From positions 794,841 to 858,840 of the forward strand of contig NZ_JAMTCH010000003.1 in the NCBI RefSeq assembly GCF_024171735.1: 64,000 nt of DNA. Reading direction: 5' to 3'. Under the pieces are notes generated by a model. The model saw nothing but the letters and a program-made list of their open reading frames with translations, did no database searches and was not told where the DNA came from. The DNA comes from Prauserella alba. GTDB taxonomy: Bacteria; Actinomycetota; Actinomycetes; Mycobacteriales; Pseudonocardiaceae. This document shows positions 52,815-61,639 of this stretch, one piece after another. The position numbers were made by a program, and so were the translations under genes. Position 1 is the stretch's first letter; each line of letters starts with the position of its first letter.

Positions 52815-53951
52815 ATGGACCTCGACATCGATCAGGAGTCGGCGGCCTTCCGCGACGAGGTCCGGGCGTGGCTCGCCGCCAACGTGCCGCGTCCGGGCCT
52901 GCCGTCGATGGACACGGCCGAGGGATTCGCGGCCCATCGGGAGTGGGAGGCGCGGCTCGCCGAGGCGCGGCTGTCGGTCGTCACCTGGCCCGCCGAGTAC
53001 ACCGGCCGGGACGCGTCGCTGCTGCAGTGGCTGCTGTTCGAGGAGGAGTACTACGCGGTGGGCGCACCCGGGCGCGTGGGGCAGAACGGCATCTTCATGC
53101 TCGCCCCCACGTTGTTCGCCCACGGCACCGCGGAGCAGCGCGACCGCATCCTGCCCGCGATGGCGCGGGGCGAGCAGGTGTGGGCGCAGGCGTGGTCCGA
53201 ACCGGAGGCGGGCAGCGACATCGCCGCACTGCGCAGCCGGGCGGTCCGCACTCGCGGAGGCTGGCTCGTCTCGGGGCAGAAGACGTGGAGCTCCCGGGCG
53301 GCGTTCGCCGACCGGGCGTTCGGCCTCTTCCGCAGTGACCCCGACTCGGAGCGCCATCGCGGGCTGACGTACCTGATGCTCGACCTGCGCGCCGATGGCG
53401 TCACGGTGCGCCCGATCCCGCAGCTGGACGGCGAGCCGGGATTCGCCGAACTGTTCTTCGACGAGGTGTTCGTGCCCGACGAGGACGTGATCGGCGCGCC
53501 CGGCGACGGCTGGCGGGTCGCGATGACGACCGCCAACAACGAACGCGGGCTGTCGTTGCGCAGCCCGGGGCGGTTCCTGGCCTTCGCGGACCGGCTGGTG
53601 CGGCTGTGGGGAGACCGCGGCGAGCCCACCGCGACGATGTCGCGCGTGGCGGACGCGTGGATCGACACCCGCGCGTACCAGCTCTACACCTATGGCACGG
53701 CGACCCGGCTGGCCGACGGTGAGCAGCTGGGACCGGAGTCGAGCGTGAACAAACTGGCCTGGTCGGACGTCGACGTCGCACTGCACGAGACGGCTCTCGA
53801 CGTGCTCGGGGCGGACGGCGAACTGGCCTCGCCGTGGGTGGACGGCTACCTGTTCTCGCTGGCGGGTCCGATCTACGGCGGTACGGATCAGATTCAGCGG
53901 AACACGATCGCCGAGCGAGTGCTGGGCCTGCCGAGGGAGGAACGCCGATGA
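52815..53951 (+). CDS. fadE31: Acyl-CoA dehydrogenase, FadE31-like
   Basis: A 378-residue ACAD subunit. WAQAWSEPEAGSDIAALRSR and LVSGQKTWSSRAAFADRAFGLF are the FAD/substrate motifs, and GGTDQIQRNTIAERVLGLPRE ends it. In mycobacteria FadE31 pairs with FadE32 (and FadE33) as heteromeric alpha/beta dehydrogenases. ATG 52815 lies one base after the hydratase stop and its own stop overlaps fadE32 (ATGA), so a complex is plausible. Confidence 0.9.
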   Translation: MDLDIDQESAAFRDEVRAWLAANVPRPGLPSMDTAEGFAAHREWEARLAEARLSVVTWPAEYTGRDASLLQWLLFEEEYYAVGAPGRVGQNGIFMLAPTLFAHGTAEQRDRILPAMARGEQVWAQAWSEPEAGSDIAALRSRAVRTRGGWLVSGQKTWSSRAAFADRAFGLFRSDPDSERHRGLTYLMLDLRADGVTVRPIPQLDGEPGFAELFFDEVFVPDEDVIGAPGDGWRVAMTTANNERGLSLRSPGRFLAFADRLVRLWGDRGEPTATMSRVADAWIDTRAYQLYTYGTATRLADGEQLGPESSVNKLAWSDVDVALHETALDVLGADGELASPWVDGYLFSLAGPIYGGTDQIQRNTIAERVLGLPREERR

Positions 53952-54934
53952 GGTTCGCGTTGTCGCCCGAGCAGCGGGATTTCGCCGCGGCGCTGGACGA
54001 ACTGCTGGCGGGCTCCGACACGCCGGGAGTGGCGCGGGAGTGGGCCGAGCGGCGGTTCGAGCCCGGCAGGAAACTGTGGCGGGAACTGGCCGACCTCGGG
54101 GTGTGGGGTCTGCTGGTGCCGGAGGAACACGGGGGAGCCGCCGCGGAACCCGTCGACGCCGTGGTGGCGCTGGAGGCGTGCGGGTATCACGCGGTGCCGG
54201 GCCCGGTCGTGGAGACGGCCGCGGTGGCGCCGCGGCTGCTCGGTGGTGGCGAGCTCGAGCGCGTCGCCGCGGGGGAGTCGATGGTGACGGTGGCGATCCC
54301 GCCCGAGGTGCCCAGGGCGCTGGACGCCGACGCGGCGGACGTCGTGCTGCGGCTGGCCGGGACATCCGCCGTACGGCTGTCGTCCGATGTGGACTCCGCG
54401 GGCCGGATGCCGTCGATCGACGCGGCGCGGGGCCTGTTCCCGGTGGGCGAGTCCGGTGAGGCGCTCGGCCGGGCGCGGCCCCATGCGTACGCGCTGGGCG
54501 TGCTCGGCGTGTCCGCCCAGCTGCTCGGCGCGGCCCGGCGGATGCTGGCGATGGCGACCGAGTACGCGGCGCAGCGGCGCCAGTACGGCAGGGCGATCGG
54601 GCAGTACCAGGCCGTCAAACATCTGCTCGCCGACGTCACGGTGCGCCTGGAGCTGGCGCGGCCGCTCGTCGACGGAGCGGCGGTGACAGTCGCCTCCGGC
54701 GCAGGCGAGGCCACGGTGCTGCGGGACACGTCGGCGGCGAAGGTCGCCGCGACCCGCGCGGCGCTGCTCGCCGCGCGCACCTCGCTACAGGTGCACGGCG
54801 CGATCGGCTACACGGCCGAACACGACCTCGGCCTCTGGCTGACGAAGGTGCGTGCGCTCGCCGGTGCGTGGGGCACCGCGGACGCCCACCGCACGCGCGT
54901 GCTGACGGCCGTGCGAGGTGAGCATGCCGGCTGA
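53948..54934 (+). CDS. fadE32: Acyl-CoA dehydrogenase partner subunit, FadE32-like
   Basis: A 328-residue ACAD-fold protein. FALSPEQRDFAAALDELLAG opens it; RRQYGRAIGQYQAVKHLLADV is the C-domain FAD motif. The middle region lacks the classical SEPxxGSD motif, as in beta subunits of heterotetrameric steroid ACADs that supply part of the FAD site. Overlaps fadE31 by four bases and fadE33 by 11. Confidence 0.88.
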   Translation: MRFALSPEQRDFAAALDELLAGSDTPGVAREWAERRFEPGRKLWRELADLGVWGLLVPEEHGGAAAEPVDAVVALEACGYHAVPGPVVETAAVAPRLLGGGELERVAAGESMVTVAIPPEVPRALDADAADVVLRLAGTSAVRLSSDVDSAGRMPSIDAARGLFPVGESGEALGRARPHAYALGVLGVSAQLLGAARRMLAMATEYAAQRRQYGRAIGQYQAVKHLLADVTVRLELARPLVDGAAVTVASGAGEATVLRDTSAAKVAATRAALLAARTSLQVHGAIGYTAEHDLGLWLTKVRALAGAWGTADAHRTRVLTAVRGEHAG

Positions 54935-56204
54935 GGACGGCGAGGCGGAACGCGAGGCCCTGCGTGAGGCGGTGCGCGGATTGCTGGCGAAACACTCCGA
55001 CATCCGCGCCGTGATGGCCTCCCGCGACGGGTACGACCCCGCGGTGTGGTCGAAGCTGAGTGAGCAGATCGGCGTCGCCGGACTGACGATCCCCGAGAAG
55101 TACGGGGGCGCGGGTGCGGGCCTCGCCGAGGTCGGCGTCGTGGCCCACGAGCTGGGCCGCACGCTGACGCCGAGTCCGCTGCTCGGATCCTCGGTGCTCG
55201 CCGCACGACTCATCGGGGAAGCCGCCGGCGAACCGGACCGCGCCCGGCTGCTGCCGGGCCTGGCCGACGGAAGCCGGGTAGCCGCCGTGGCCTGGACCGG
55301 TGAGGACGGCAGGTGGTCGGATCGGCCTGCCGTCACCGCCCGCCGCGGCGGCGCCGACGGCCCGGTACCGAACAGTGCCGCGTCGAACAGTGCCGCGCCC
55401 GACGGTGCCGCCTCGGCCGTGCTCAGCGGTACGGCCGCGTACGTGCTGGACGGGGACGAGGCGGACACGCTGCTGGTGCCGGCCGCGGAGGGCGAACAGG
55501 CGCGGCCTGCGCTGTACGAAGTGGACGCCGGAGCCGCCGGAGTGAGCCGCCGCGACGCCGAGGCGCTCGATCCGCTCCGCCGCCTCGCCACCGTCACGCT
55601 GTCCGACGTCACCGGGACCCGGCTCGGCGAGCTGCCTGCGCCTGCGCTGCGGCGGGCGCGGGCCGAGGCGGTGGTGGTACTCGCCGCGGAGCAGACCGGC
55701 GCGGCCGAGCGGGCTTTGGAACTGACGGTGGAGTACACGCTGCAGCGCCGCCAGTTCGGCAGGCCGATCGGGAGTTTCCAGGCCGTCAAACACCGCCTGG
55801 CCGATGCGTTCGTCCGGCTGGAAACCGCCCGGTCGGCGTGTCACTCCGCGTTCGCGTCCGCGGCGGGCTGCAGTGGGCCGGACGACGAGGACGTGGCCGT
55901 GGCCAAGGTCGTGTGTTCGGAGAGCCTGCAGCACATCGCCGCGGAGATGATCCAGTTGCACGGCGGCATCGCGATCACGTGGGAACACGACGCCCACCTG
56001 TACTTCAAACGTGCCCACGGCAGCGCCGCGTTGTTCGGCCGGCCGCAGCGCTACCTCGACGAACTGCGTTACCTCGACGACCAGGGCCACCTCGACGACC
56101 AGGGCCACGTCGACGAGGCGGGTGTGGCCGTCCCGGCTCCTGGCTCCCGGCGCGCCGGGAGCCAGGACGTCGTGACGGGGGCGGCAGACGTCAGCGGTGG
56201 TTGA
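54924..56204 (+). CDS. fadE33: Acyl-CoA dehydrogenase partner subunit, FadE33-like, with tandem duplications
   Basis: A 426-residue ACAD-fold protein, 100 residues longer than mycobacterial FadE33. RRQFGRPIGSFQAVKHRLADAF is the FAD motif and LHGGIAITWEHDAHLYFKRAHG the end signature. Extra length includes three 15-bp repeats (55369-55413, NSAAS-type) in a low-complexity insert and a perfect 18-bp duplication (56073-56108) repeating LDDQGH near the end. ATG 54924 has GAGGTGAG before it. Its last 14 bases overlap the convergent aldo/keto reductase. Confidence 0.87.
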   Translation: MPAEDGEAEREALREAVRGLLAKHSDIRAVMASRDGYDPAVWSKLSEQIGVAGLTIPEKYGGAGAGLAEVGVVAHELGRTLTPSPLLGSSVLAARLIGEAAGEPDRARLLPGLADGSRVAAVAWTGEDGRWSDRPAVTARRGGADGPVPNSAASNSAAPDGAASAVLSGTAAYVLDGDEADTLLVPAAEGEQARPALYEVDAGAAGVSRRDAEALDPLRRLATVTLSDVTGTRLGELPAPALRRARAEAVVVLAAEQTGAAERALELTVEYTLQRRQFGRPIGSFQAVKHRLADAFVRLETARSACHSAFASAAGCSGPDDEDVAVAKVVCSESLQHIAAEMIQLHGGIAITWEHDAHLYFKRAHGSAALFGRPQRYLDELRYLDDQGHLDDQGHVDEAGVAVPAPGSRRAGSQDVVTGAADVSGG

Positions 56205-57030
56205 ACGTGTCCGGGTCCGGCCCGGTCCGCTCGCCCCGGTCGAGTCCCGCCAGCCGTGTCATGTCGTCGTCGTCGAGCTCGAAGTCGAACAGGTGCAGGT
56301 TCTCGGCCATGCGGGAGGGTGTGACCGACTTCGGGATGACCACGTTCCCGAGCTGCAGATGCCACCGCAGCACGAGCTGCGCGGGCGTGCGGCCGTGTTT
56401 GGCGGCGAGGGCCGTGACGGTTTCGTCCGCGAGCAGGTCGCCGCCCTTGGCGAGCGGGCTCCAGGCCTCGGTGACGATGCCGTGGGCCGCGTCGTACTCG
56501 CGCACCGCGGACTGTTGCAGGAACGGGTGCTCCTCGATCTGGTTGACCGCGGGCACGAGGCCGGAGTTCTCCGCGAGGGTGTCCAGGTGGTGTGGCTGGA
56601 AGTTCGACACGCCGACTGCCCTGGCCCGGCCCTCGGCGTTGATCCGTTCCAGTGCGCGCCACGTCTCCGGGTACAGGCCTGCGCCGGGGACCGGCCAGTG
56701 GATCAGATACAGGTCGACGTAGTCGGTGCCCAGCGCGGCGAGGCTCGCGTCGAACGCCCGCAGTGCCGCGTCGTAGCCGTGCGCGTCGTTCCAGAGTTTC
56801 GTGGTGAGGAACAGGTCCTCGCGCGGGATGCCGGAGTCGCGGACCGCCCGGCCCACGCCGGACTCGTTGCCGTACAGGGTCGCCGTGTCGATGCTGCGGT
56901 ACCCGGCCTCGAGCGCCGTCGTCACCGCGACGGCCGTCTCGTCGGGCGGCACCTGGTACACCCCGTACCCCACCCGCGGCATGGTCACGCCGTTGTTCAG
57001 TTCCACGGTCGGAATGTCGATCTCGGTCAC
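56191..57030 (-). CDS. Aldo/keto reductase (AKR5-like)
   Basis: A 279-residue NADPH-dependent reductase. The tetrad is complete: Asp in GYRSIDTATLYGNE, Tyr in LYGNE, Lys in LFLTTKLWN and His in LYLIHWPVPG. NVVIPKSVTPSRMAENLHLFDF binds cofactor. Related enzymes (2,5-diketogluconate reductase type, e.g. mycobacterial Rv2971) have broad carbonyl substrates. GTG 57030 is the start. The 14-bp convergent overlap with fadE33 means antisense RNA forms if both are read through. Confidence 0.92.
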   Translation of the reverse strand: MTEIDIPTVELNNGVTMPRVGYGVYQVPPDETAVAVTTALEAGYRSIDTATLYGNESGVGRAVRDSGIPREDLFLTTKLWNDAHGYDAALRAFDASLAALGTDYVDLYLIHWPVPGAGLYPETWRALERINAEGRARAVGVSNFQPHHLDTLAENSGLVPAVNQIEEHPFLQQSAVREYDAAHGIVTEAWSPLAKGGDLLADETVTALAAKHGRTPAQLVLRWHLQLGNVVIPKSVTPSRMAENLHLFDFELDDDDMTRLAGLDRGERTGPDPDTFNHR

Positions 57031-57196
57031 GTCGCTGCGTCCTTTCGTGTCGATGCAGGGGCGAGTCTCGCCCATTCGGAGTCGGCGGGCACGGTGCGGG
57101 CCCGGGCCCGGTGATTCGTCGGCGATGCCGAAACCGGCGCTGCTGCCGTACAATTCCCGGCTCCGGCGCTGACGCGACGTGCAGGAGGAGGCCGCG

Positions 57197-58912
57197 GTGG
57201 GAAAGAACGAGGCCGCTGTGCGAGAGGACACGGAACCGCAGACGGCGGTCTTCGGGACGGTGCGCGTCGACGGCGCGGCGACACGGGGCGAGGCCGCTGC
57301 GGTGCTGGCCGCGCTGGAGCCGGCCGTGCCGCCGCGGTACACGCTCGAGGCCGGTCCGCGCCGGATCCGCACCAGGACCTACCTCGACACCGCCGACGGG
57401 CGGCTGCGGCGCAAAGGCGTGCGGCTGACCCACGATCGCGCTTCCGGCCCCGGTTCGTTGACCGCGACTCGCGGCGACGTCACCACGAGCACGTCGTTGT
57501 CCGGACCACCCGAATGGCCCGCCCTCGCCGGTGAGCTGCCCGACGGCGACGTCCGCGAGCTGGTCGCCGGACCGATGTGGGTGCGTGCCGTGGCCCCCGT
57601 GTTGCGTGCCCGCACGGTGACGCGTGAGGTGCGCGTGCGGGACAACGGGGGAGCGGTGGTCGCCGGTCTCGTCTGGTGGGAGACGACCGTGCAGGAGCCG
57701 GTGCGCACGGCGCCGCTCATGCGTGTCGACGTGCACACCACGGGAACCGGTAAGCACGCGAAGCGGCTCAGGAAGGCCCTGTGCGCCTCCGGAGAGGGGC
57801 GCGGTGGCGACGACGAGGGCGAGGCCGCCGGCCGGACCTTCCACAAGCACTCCGGTGATCTCTACGAGGAGTTGCTGGCCGCGGCCGGGCTGCCGGACCG
57901 GCCGGAGCCCCCTGAACTGTCGCCCGACATGCCCGCCGACGTGGCCGTCGCACTCGCGCTGCGGGCGCAGGCCCGCGCGATCGCCGCCAATGTGGACGGC
58001 ACGATCGCCGACGTCGACACCGAGTATCTGCACGATCTGCGCGTGGCGGTGCGGCGGACCCGGTCGCTACTGAAGCTCGCGGGTGACGTGCTGCCGTCGC
58101 GGCCGGTCGAACGGCACTCCGCGGCGTTGTCCTGGCTGGGCGAGGTGACGGGGCCGACCCGTGACCTGGACGTCTACCTGCTCGGGTTCGACCACCTCGC
58201 GGGCAGGCTCACGGCGGCCGCGGCGGAGGACCTTGCGCCGCTGCGCGACCACCTGCACCGCGAGCGCGACAGGGCCCGGCGCGCGCTCGTCCGCGCGCTG
58301 CGCACCCGCCGGTTCTCGCGACTGCTGGAGGAGTGGCCCGCGGCGCTGACGGAGGTGATCGAGGCCGGTGACCGGGACGCAGGGGACACTGCCGGCGCCG
58401 ACGTGGCCGACGTGGCCGACAGCGGTGCGGCTGACAGCGGAGAGGTGGCCGGCGGGGCGGCACCCGTGCCCGACGTCAGGACGTTCGTGCGGGACCGGCT
58501 GGCGCGCACGGCGAAGAAGGTGACACGCAAGGCCGCTGCGATCACCCCGGAATCGCCTGCCGAGGACGTGCACAACCTGCGGAAACGGTGCAAGGAGCTG
58601 CGGTACCTGCTGGAGTTCGCGCGGCCGCTGTGCCCGGCCGCCGAGCATGCGGCGGTGGTGAAGCGGCTCAAGAAGCTCCAGGACATCCTCGGCGCGTTCC
58701 AGGACGGTGAGGTGCAAAGCGATGGGCTGCGTGCGCACGCCGAGCGGATGCACGAGGCGGGACGCGCTCCCGTCGGCACGCTGCTGGCGATGGGCGAACT
58801 CGCGGGCGCCTTCGCGGCCGACCAACAGCAGGCGCGCCACGAGCTCACCGCCGCGTTGCGCCGGTTCCTCGGTGAGGACATGCGGGCCCGGATCCCCGCG
58901 CTGGTCCGCTGA
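57197..58912 (+). CDS. CYTH-CHAD domain protein
   Basis: A 571-residue protein. Residues about 20-210 form a CYTH-like triphosphate-tunnel fold (RIRTRTYLDTADGRLRRKGVRL), but the N-terminal ExExK signature is missing (reads TVRVDGA), so triphosphatase activity is doubtful. From about 250 a CHAD domain follows with its histidines: EYLHDLRVAVRRTRSLLKL and EDVHNLRKRCKELRYLLEF. CHAD binds polyphosphate. The segment about 395-425 is a low-complexity Ala/Asp linker (GADVADVADSGAADSG). GTG 57197 with AGGAGG before it. Likely polyphosphate-associated. Confidence 0.88.
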   Translation: MGKNEAAVREDTEPQTAVFGTVRVDGAATRGEAAAVLAALEPAVPPRYTLEAGPRRIRTRTYLDTADGRLRRKGVRLTHDRASGPGSLTATRGDVTTSTSLSGPPEWPALAGELPDGDVRELVAGPMWVRAVAPVLRARTVTREVRVRDNGGAVVAGLVWWETTVQEPVRTAPLMRVDVHTTGTGKHAKRLRKALCASGEGRGGDDEGEAAGRTFHKHSGDLYEELLAAAGLPDRPEPPELSPDMPADVAVALALRAQARAIAANVDGTIADVDTEYLHDLRVAVRRTRSLLKLAGDVLPSRPVERHSAALSWLGEVTGPTRDLDVYLLGFDHLAGRLTAAAAEDLAPLRDHLHRERDRARRALVRALRTRRFSRLLEEWPAALTEVIEAGDRDAGDTAGADVADVADSGAADSGEVAGGAAPVPDVRTFVRDRLARTAKKVTRKAAAITPESPAEDVHNLRKRCKELRYLLEFARPLCPAAEHAAVVKRLKKLQDILGAFQDGEVQSDGLRAHAERMHEAGRAPVGTLLAMGELAGAFAADQQQARHELTAALRRFLGEDMRARIPALVR

Positions 58913-59066
58913 CCGGCCCGAAGCGTGCGGGGACACGAGCGCGCGAAGCCGTGCTCGTGTCCCCTGCCGGGACGCTCCGCGCCGGGTGGGAACCGGTGTG
59001 CTCCCTCGGTAGGGTGACGTCAGCGGTTGATCAACGATGCGTCCGCGGGGACGACGAGGAGGAACG

Positions 59067-59915
59067 ATGGCGCCGAACGACCAGGGCTCCGTACCGGAGG
59101 GCGTGGACCTGGAACGTCCCAATCCCGCGCGGATCTACGACTGGTTCCTCGGCGGGACCAACAACTGGGCCATCGACCGCGAGTTCGGGGCGAAGGCCGT
59201 CGAGACCTTCCCGATCGTGCGCACGATGGCACGCGTCGGCCGGGAGTTCCTCGGCCGCGGCGTGCAGTACCTGGCCGATCAGGGCGTCACCCAGTTCCTC
59301 GACCTCGGATCCGGCGTGCCGACGGTGGGCAACGTCCATGAGATCGCCGATTCGATCAACACCGACAGTCGCTGTGTCTATGTCGACAACGAGTCCGTGG
59401 CGGTGGCCCATTCGCGGGTGCTGCTCGAACAGGAAGGTGACCCGACGCGCCACGCCGTGATCCACGCCGACCTGCTCGACGTCGACGAGGTGTGGGAGGC
59501 GGCGCTCGACACCGGGGTGCTCGACCCGACGAAGCCGATCGCCCTCATCGCGGTCAACGTGCTGTACTTCTTCGGCCCTGACGACGATCCGCACCGCGTC
59601 ATCCGCGACTACATGGACCGGCTCCGGTCCGGCTCGTATCTGCTGACCTCGCACCTGACGTTCGACGGCGTTCCCGATGAGGGCCAGAACGAACGTGAGG
59701 CGATCAAGGAGCAGTACGCCCGTTCGAGCTCGCCCCTGTTCATCCGATCTCGCGACGAGTTCGCGCAGTTCTTCGACGGGCTCGACCTCGTCGAGCCGGG
59801 CATCACGTGGACCCCGGAGTGGAGGCCGGAGCTGCGCACATCGCCCGCCTCGGAGGAGTTCCGCGGCAATCCGGGGGCCTCGAGCGGTTTCGTCGGCCTC
59901 GGCCGCAAGCCCTGA
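59067..59915 (+). CDS. DUF574-family SAM-dependent methyltransferase
   Basis: A 282-residue protein of the actinobacterial S-adenosylmethionine methyltransferase family. PNPARIYDWFLGGTNNWAIDRE is the unmistakable N-terminus; QFLDLGSGVPTVGNVHEIA is motif I, VYVDNESVAVAHSRVLL motif II and IALIAVNVLYFFGPD motif IV. Streptomycetes carry dozens of copies; substrates are mostly unknown. ATG 59067 with GAGGAGG upstream. A 19-bp hairpin follows. Confidence 0.93.
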   Translation: MAPNDQGSVPEGVDLERPNPARIYDWFLGGTNNWAIDREFGAKAVETFPIVRTMARVGREFLGRGVQYLADQGVTQFLDLGSGVPTVGNVHEIADSINTDSRCVYVDNESVAVAHSRVLLEQEGDPTRHAVIHADLLDVDEVWEAALDTGVLDPTKPIALIAVNVLYFFGPDDDPHRVIRDYMDRLRSGSYLLTSHLTFDGVPDEGQNEREAIKEQYARSSSPLFIRSRDEFAQFFDGLDLVEPGITWTPEWRPELRTSPASEEFRGNPGASSGFVGLGRKP

Positions 59916-59935
59916 GCCGGCCTCCCGGGACACGA

Positions 59936-59976
59936 ACGGGCCGCTCGGAGATCCGCCGGATCTCCGAGCGGCCCGT
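59936..59976 (+). terminator. Terminator after the DUF574 gene
   Basis: A perfect 19-bp stem (59936-59954 with 59958-59976) and three-base loop, the strongest hairpin in the window. The convergent secreted-protein gene ends 61 bases beyond, so it may serve both. Confidence 0.9.
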
Positions 59977-60037
59977 GTGCTCCGAACCGGTTCACCGGCT
60001 GCGGTGACGGTGCGGTGCAGTCGGCTGCGCCGCGTGC

Positions 60038-60880
60038 TCAGTAACCCTGGTAGTCGCCGCCACCGGCCATCGAGGAGAGGCCGGGGTGCTCGTCGAAGCT
60101 GCCGTACCGGTCCAGCGTGTACCGGACGCCGGCGATGATGTTGTCGACCGGGTTGTAGATGTCGTCGTGGCCCGCCAGCTTGTGGGCGTCGAACGTCGGG
60201 TCGATGGTCTGCATCAGACCCTTCGACGGGATGCCCTTGGCCGCGTTGCTGTCCCACAGGTTGATGGCCCGCGGGTCGCCGCTCGACTCCTTCTCGATGA
60301 TCGTGCGGATCTCGTCCCGCTTCTCGTGCGTGATCGGCACGTCGTTCTGGCGCAGTACGTCGATGGCACGGTTGATCCAGCGGTCGACCTGGTCGAACTG
60401 CGGCTTCGGAGCAGGCTTGGGCTTCGCCTTCGGGGCGGGCTTGTTCGCCGCCTTCTTCTCGGTCTTCTGCTCGGCCTGCTGCTCCTGCTGGGGCTCGGCC
60501 TGCTGCTGACCGCTCTGCTTGTCCTCGTCGTCGCCCTGGCCGGCGGGCTGGGCCTGGCCGGAGCCGCCGGTCTGCTCCGGCTTCTCCGAATCGGAGGCCT
60601 TCTCACCGAGTTGGGCGACGCCGAAGTGGCTGTGCGCACGGACCACGCCGGCGTTCTGCGCCGCCGAGTCGGCGGTGCGCTGGGTTGCGGCCGGGTCGAC
60701 CTGCTCGTCGGCGAACGCGGCCTGGCCGACGACACCGGCGAGGGCGGTGGCGAGCAGTCCGACGACGGCGTAGCCGCGGACACTCTCCTTCAAGGAGGAG
60801 TTCAGTTTCGGGGAGCTCGGGGTCAGGGCCTTTCGCGCGAAGATGTTCTTCGCGTTCCGGGGGATGTCGTTCCACTCCAC
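60038..60880 (-). CDS. Secreted lytic transglycosylase-like (SLT/Rpf-type) protein
   Basis: A 280-residue cell-wall protein. A basic head of about 30 residues precedes a signal/membrane segment (YAVVGLLATALAGVVGQAAFA, about 38-58). A long Gln/Lys/Pro-rich linker (GQQQAEPQQEQQAEQKTEKK, then KPAPKAKPKPAPKP) leads to a C-terminal SLT domain: catalytic Glu in IRTIIEKESSGDPRAINLWD, then SKGLMQTIDPTFDAHKL and PVDNIIAGVRYTLDRYGS. It should cut peptidoglycan glycan strands outside the cell. GTG 60880 has AAAAAAGGAGAA upstream. Confidence 0.9.
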   Translation of the reverse strand: MEWNDIPRNAKNIFARKALTPSSPKLNSSLKESVRGYAVVGLLATALAGVVGQAAFADEQVDPAATQRTADSAAQNAGVVRAHSHFGVAQLGEKASDSEKPEQTGGSGQAQPAGQGDDEDKQSGQQQAEPQQEQQAEQKTEKKAANKPAPKAKPKPAPKPQFDQVDRWINRAIDVLRQNDVPITHEKRDEIRTIIEKESSGDPRAINLWDSNAAKGIPSKGLMQTIDPTFDAHKLAGHDDIYNPVDNIIAGVRYTLDRYGSFDEHPGLSSMAGGGDYQGY

Positions 60881-61639
60881 GGGGTGGTTCTCCTTTTTTG
60901 TTTCGCGTGCCGACCGGTCGGGGTTCCGGGTCGGCAGGCTCGCGACCGTGCTGGGGAACACGCGGGGTTGTCGCGAACACCTTCCTAGAGATTACGAAAC
61001 AGCAACGGAGAAGTCACGGATCGGTGTCGTGGAACACAGATCGTTTTCCGTAAGAAGGTTTAGGCGTCGATGAGTCGGCTTTCTTTGACTCGCGCCAGAC
61101 AACTTCGCGAACGTATCAGAAACGGGGCCGGATTGGCCAAGTCCGTCGCCGGTGGCGCCGTGGCCAGCGAAAAGTGGGACACGTGTGAGTGATCGAGCAG
61201 GTGGTGACGGTCGCGGTGGCGGCATTGCGTGGGTGTCCGGTCACGGTTGGTTCATATCACTCGGACGTGTCATCGTGCTGGGCGTGTTGAAGCTAATACA
61301 CTGTGTAATTAGTGAACACGTAACGTGAATACCGCTCGTGATTCATTCGCGAAAATGTATTGGTAGAGACATTTCACGAAGTTGAAAAATGATCACCGAG
61401 GTTCGGAATGATCGCCGAGTCGTCAATGATCGGGAACCGTATCCGCGGTGCCGATGATCGTGAGCCGTTCCCCGTGGGTGCGGGTCGTGGCGAGCGGCCG
61501 CCGCGGGCGAGCGCTGCGGTGGAACGGTTGCGGCGGGGCGAGACGGCAGCGTGCCGGTACAGTCCGGTGACCGGGCCGACCGGTGATCGGGTGCCGGCAG
61601 CCGGGCAGATCAGCAGTCGAGGGACCGGGAGGTCACGAG
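60881..61639. other. Long AT-richer divergent intergenic region
   Basis: 759 bases without a supported gene between the SLT gene and the F420/PPOX gene. The segment 61240-61400 is markedly AT-rich for this genome and holds a perfect 11-bp palindrome TACACTGTGTA (61297-61307) inside CTAATACACTGTGTAATTAG, and GTAACG-type elements just after. It probably contains control sites for both genes or a small RNA. Confidence 0.5.
60989..61017 (-). promoter_or_regulatory. Possible SigA-type promoter of the SLT gene
   Basis: On the minus strand GTGACT (61017-61012), a 17-base spacer and TAATCT (60994-60989) resemble -35/-10 boxes. The transcript would have a leader of about 100 bases before GTG 60880. 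No c-di-AMP riboswitch signature, often present before such genes, was found in it. Confidence 0.5.

Noticed and set aside
60881-61260. c-di-AMP (ydaO-type) riboswitch before the SLT gene
   Set aside because: Such switches often precede actinomycete cell-wall hydrolases, but the conserved core motifs could not be found on the minus strand.
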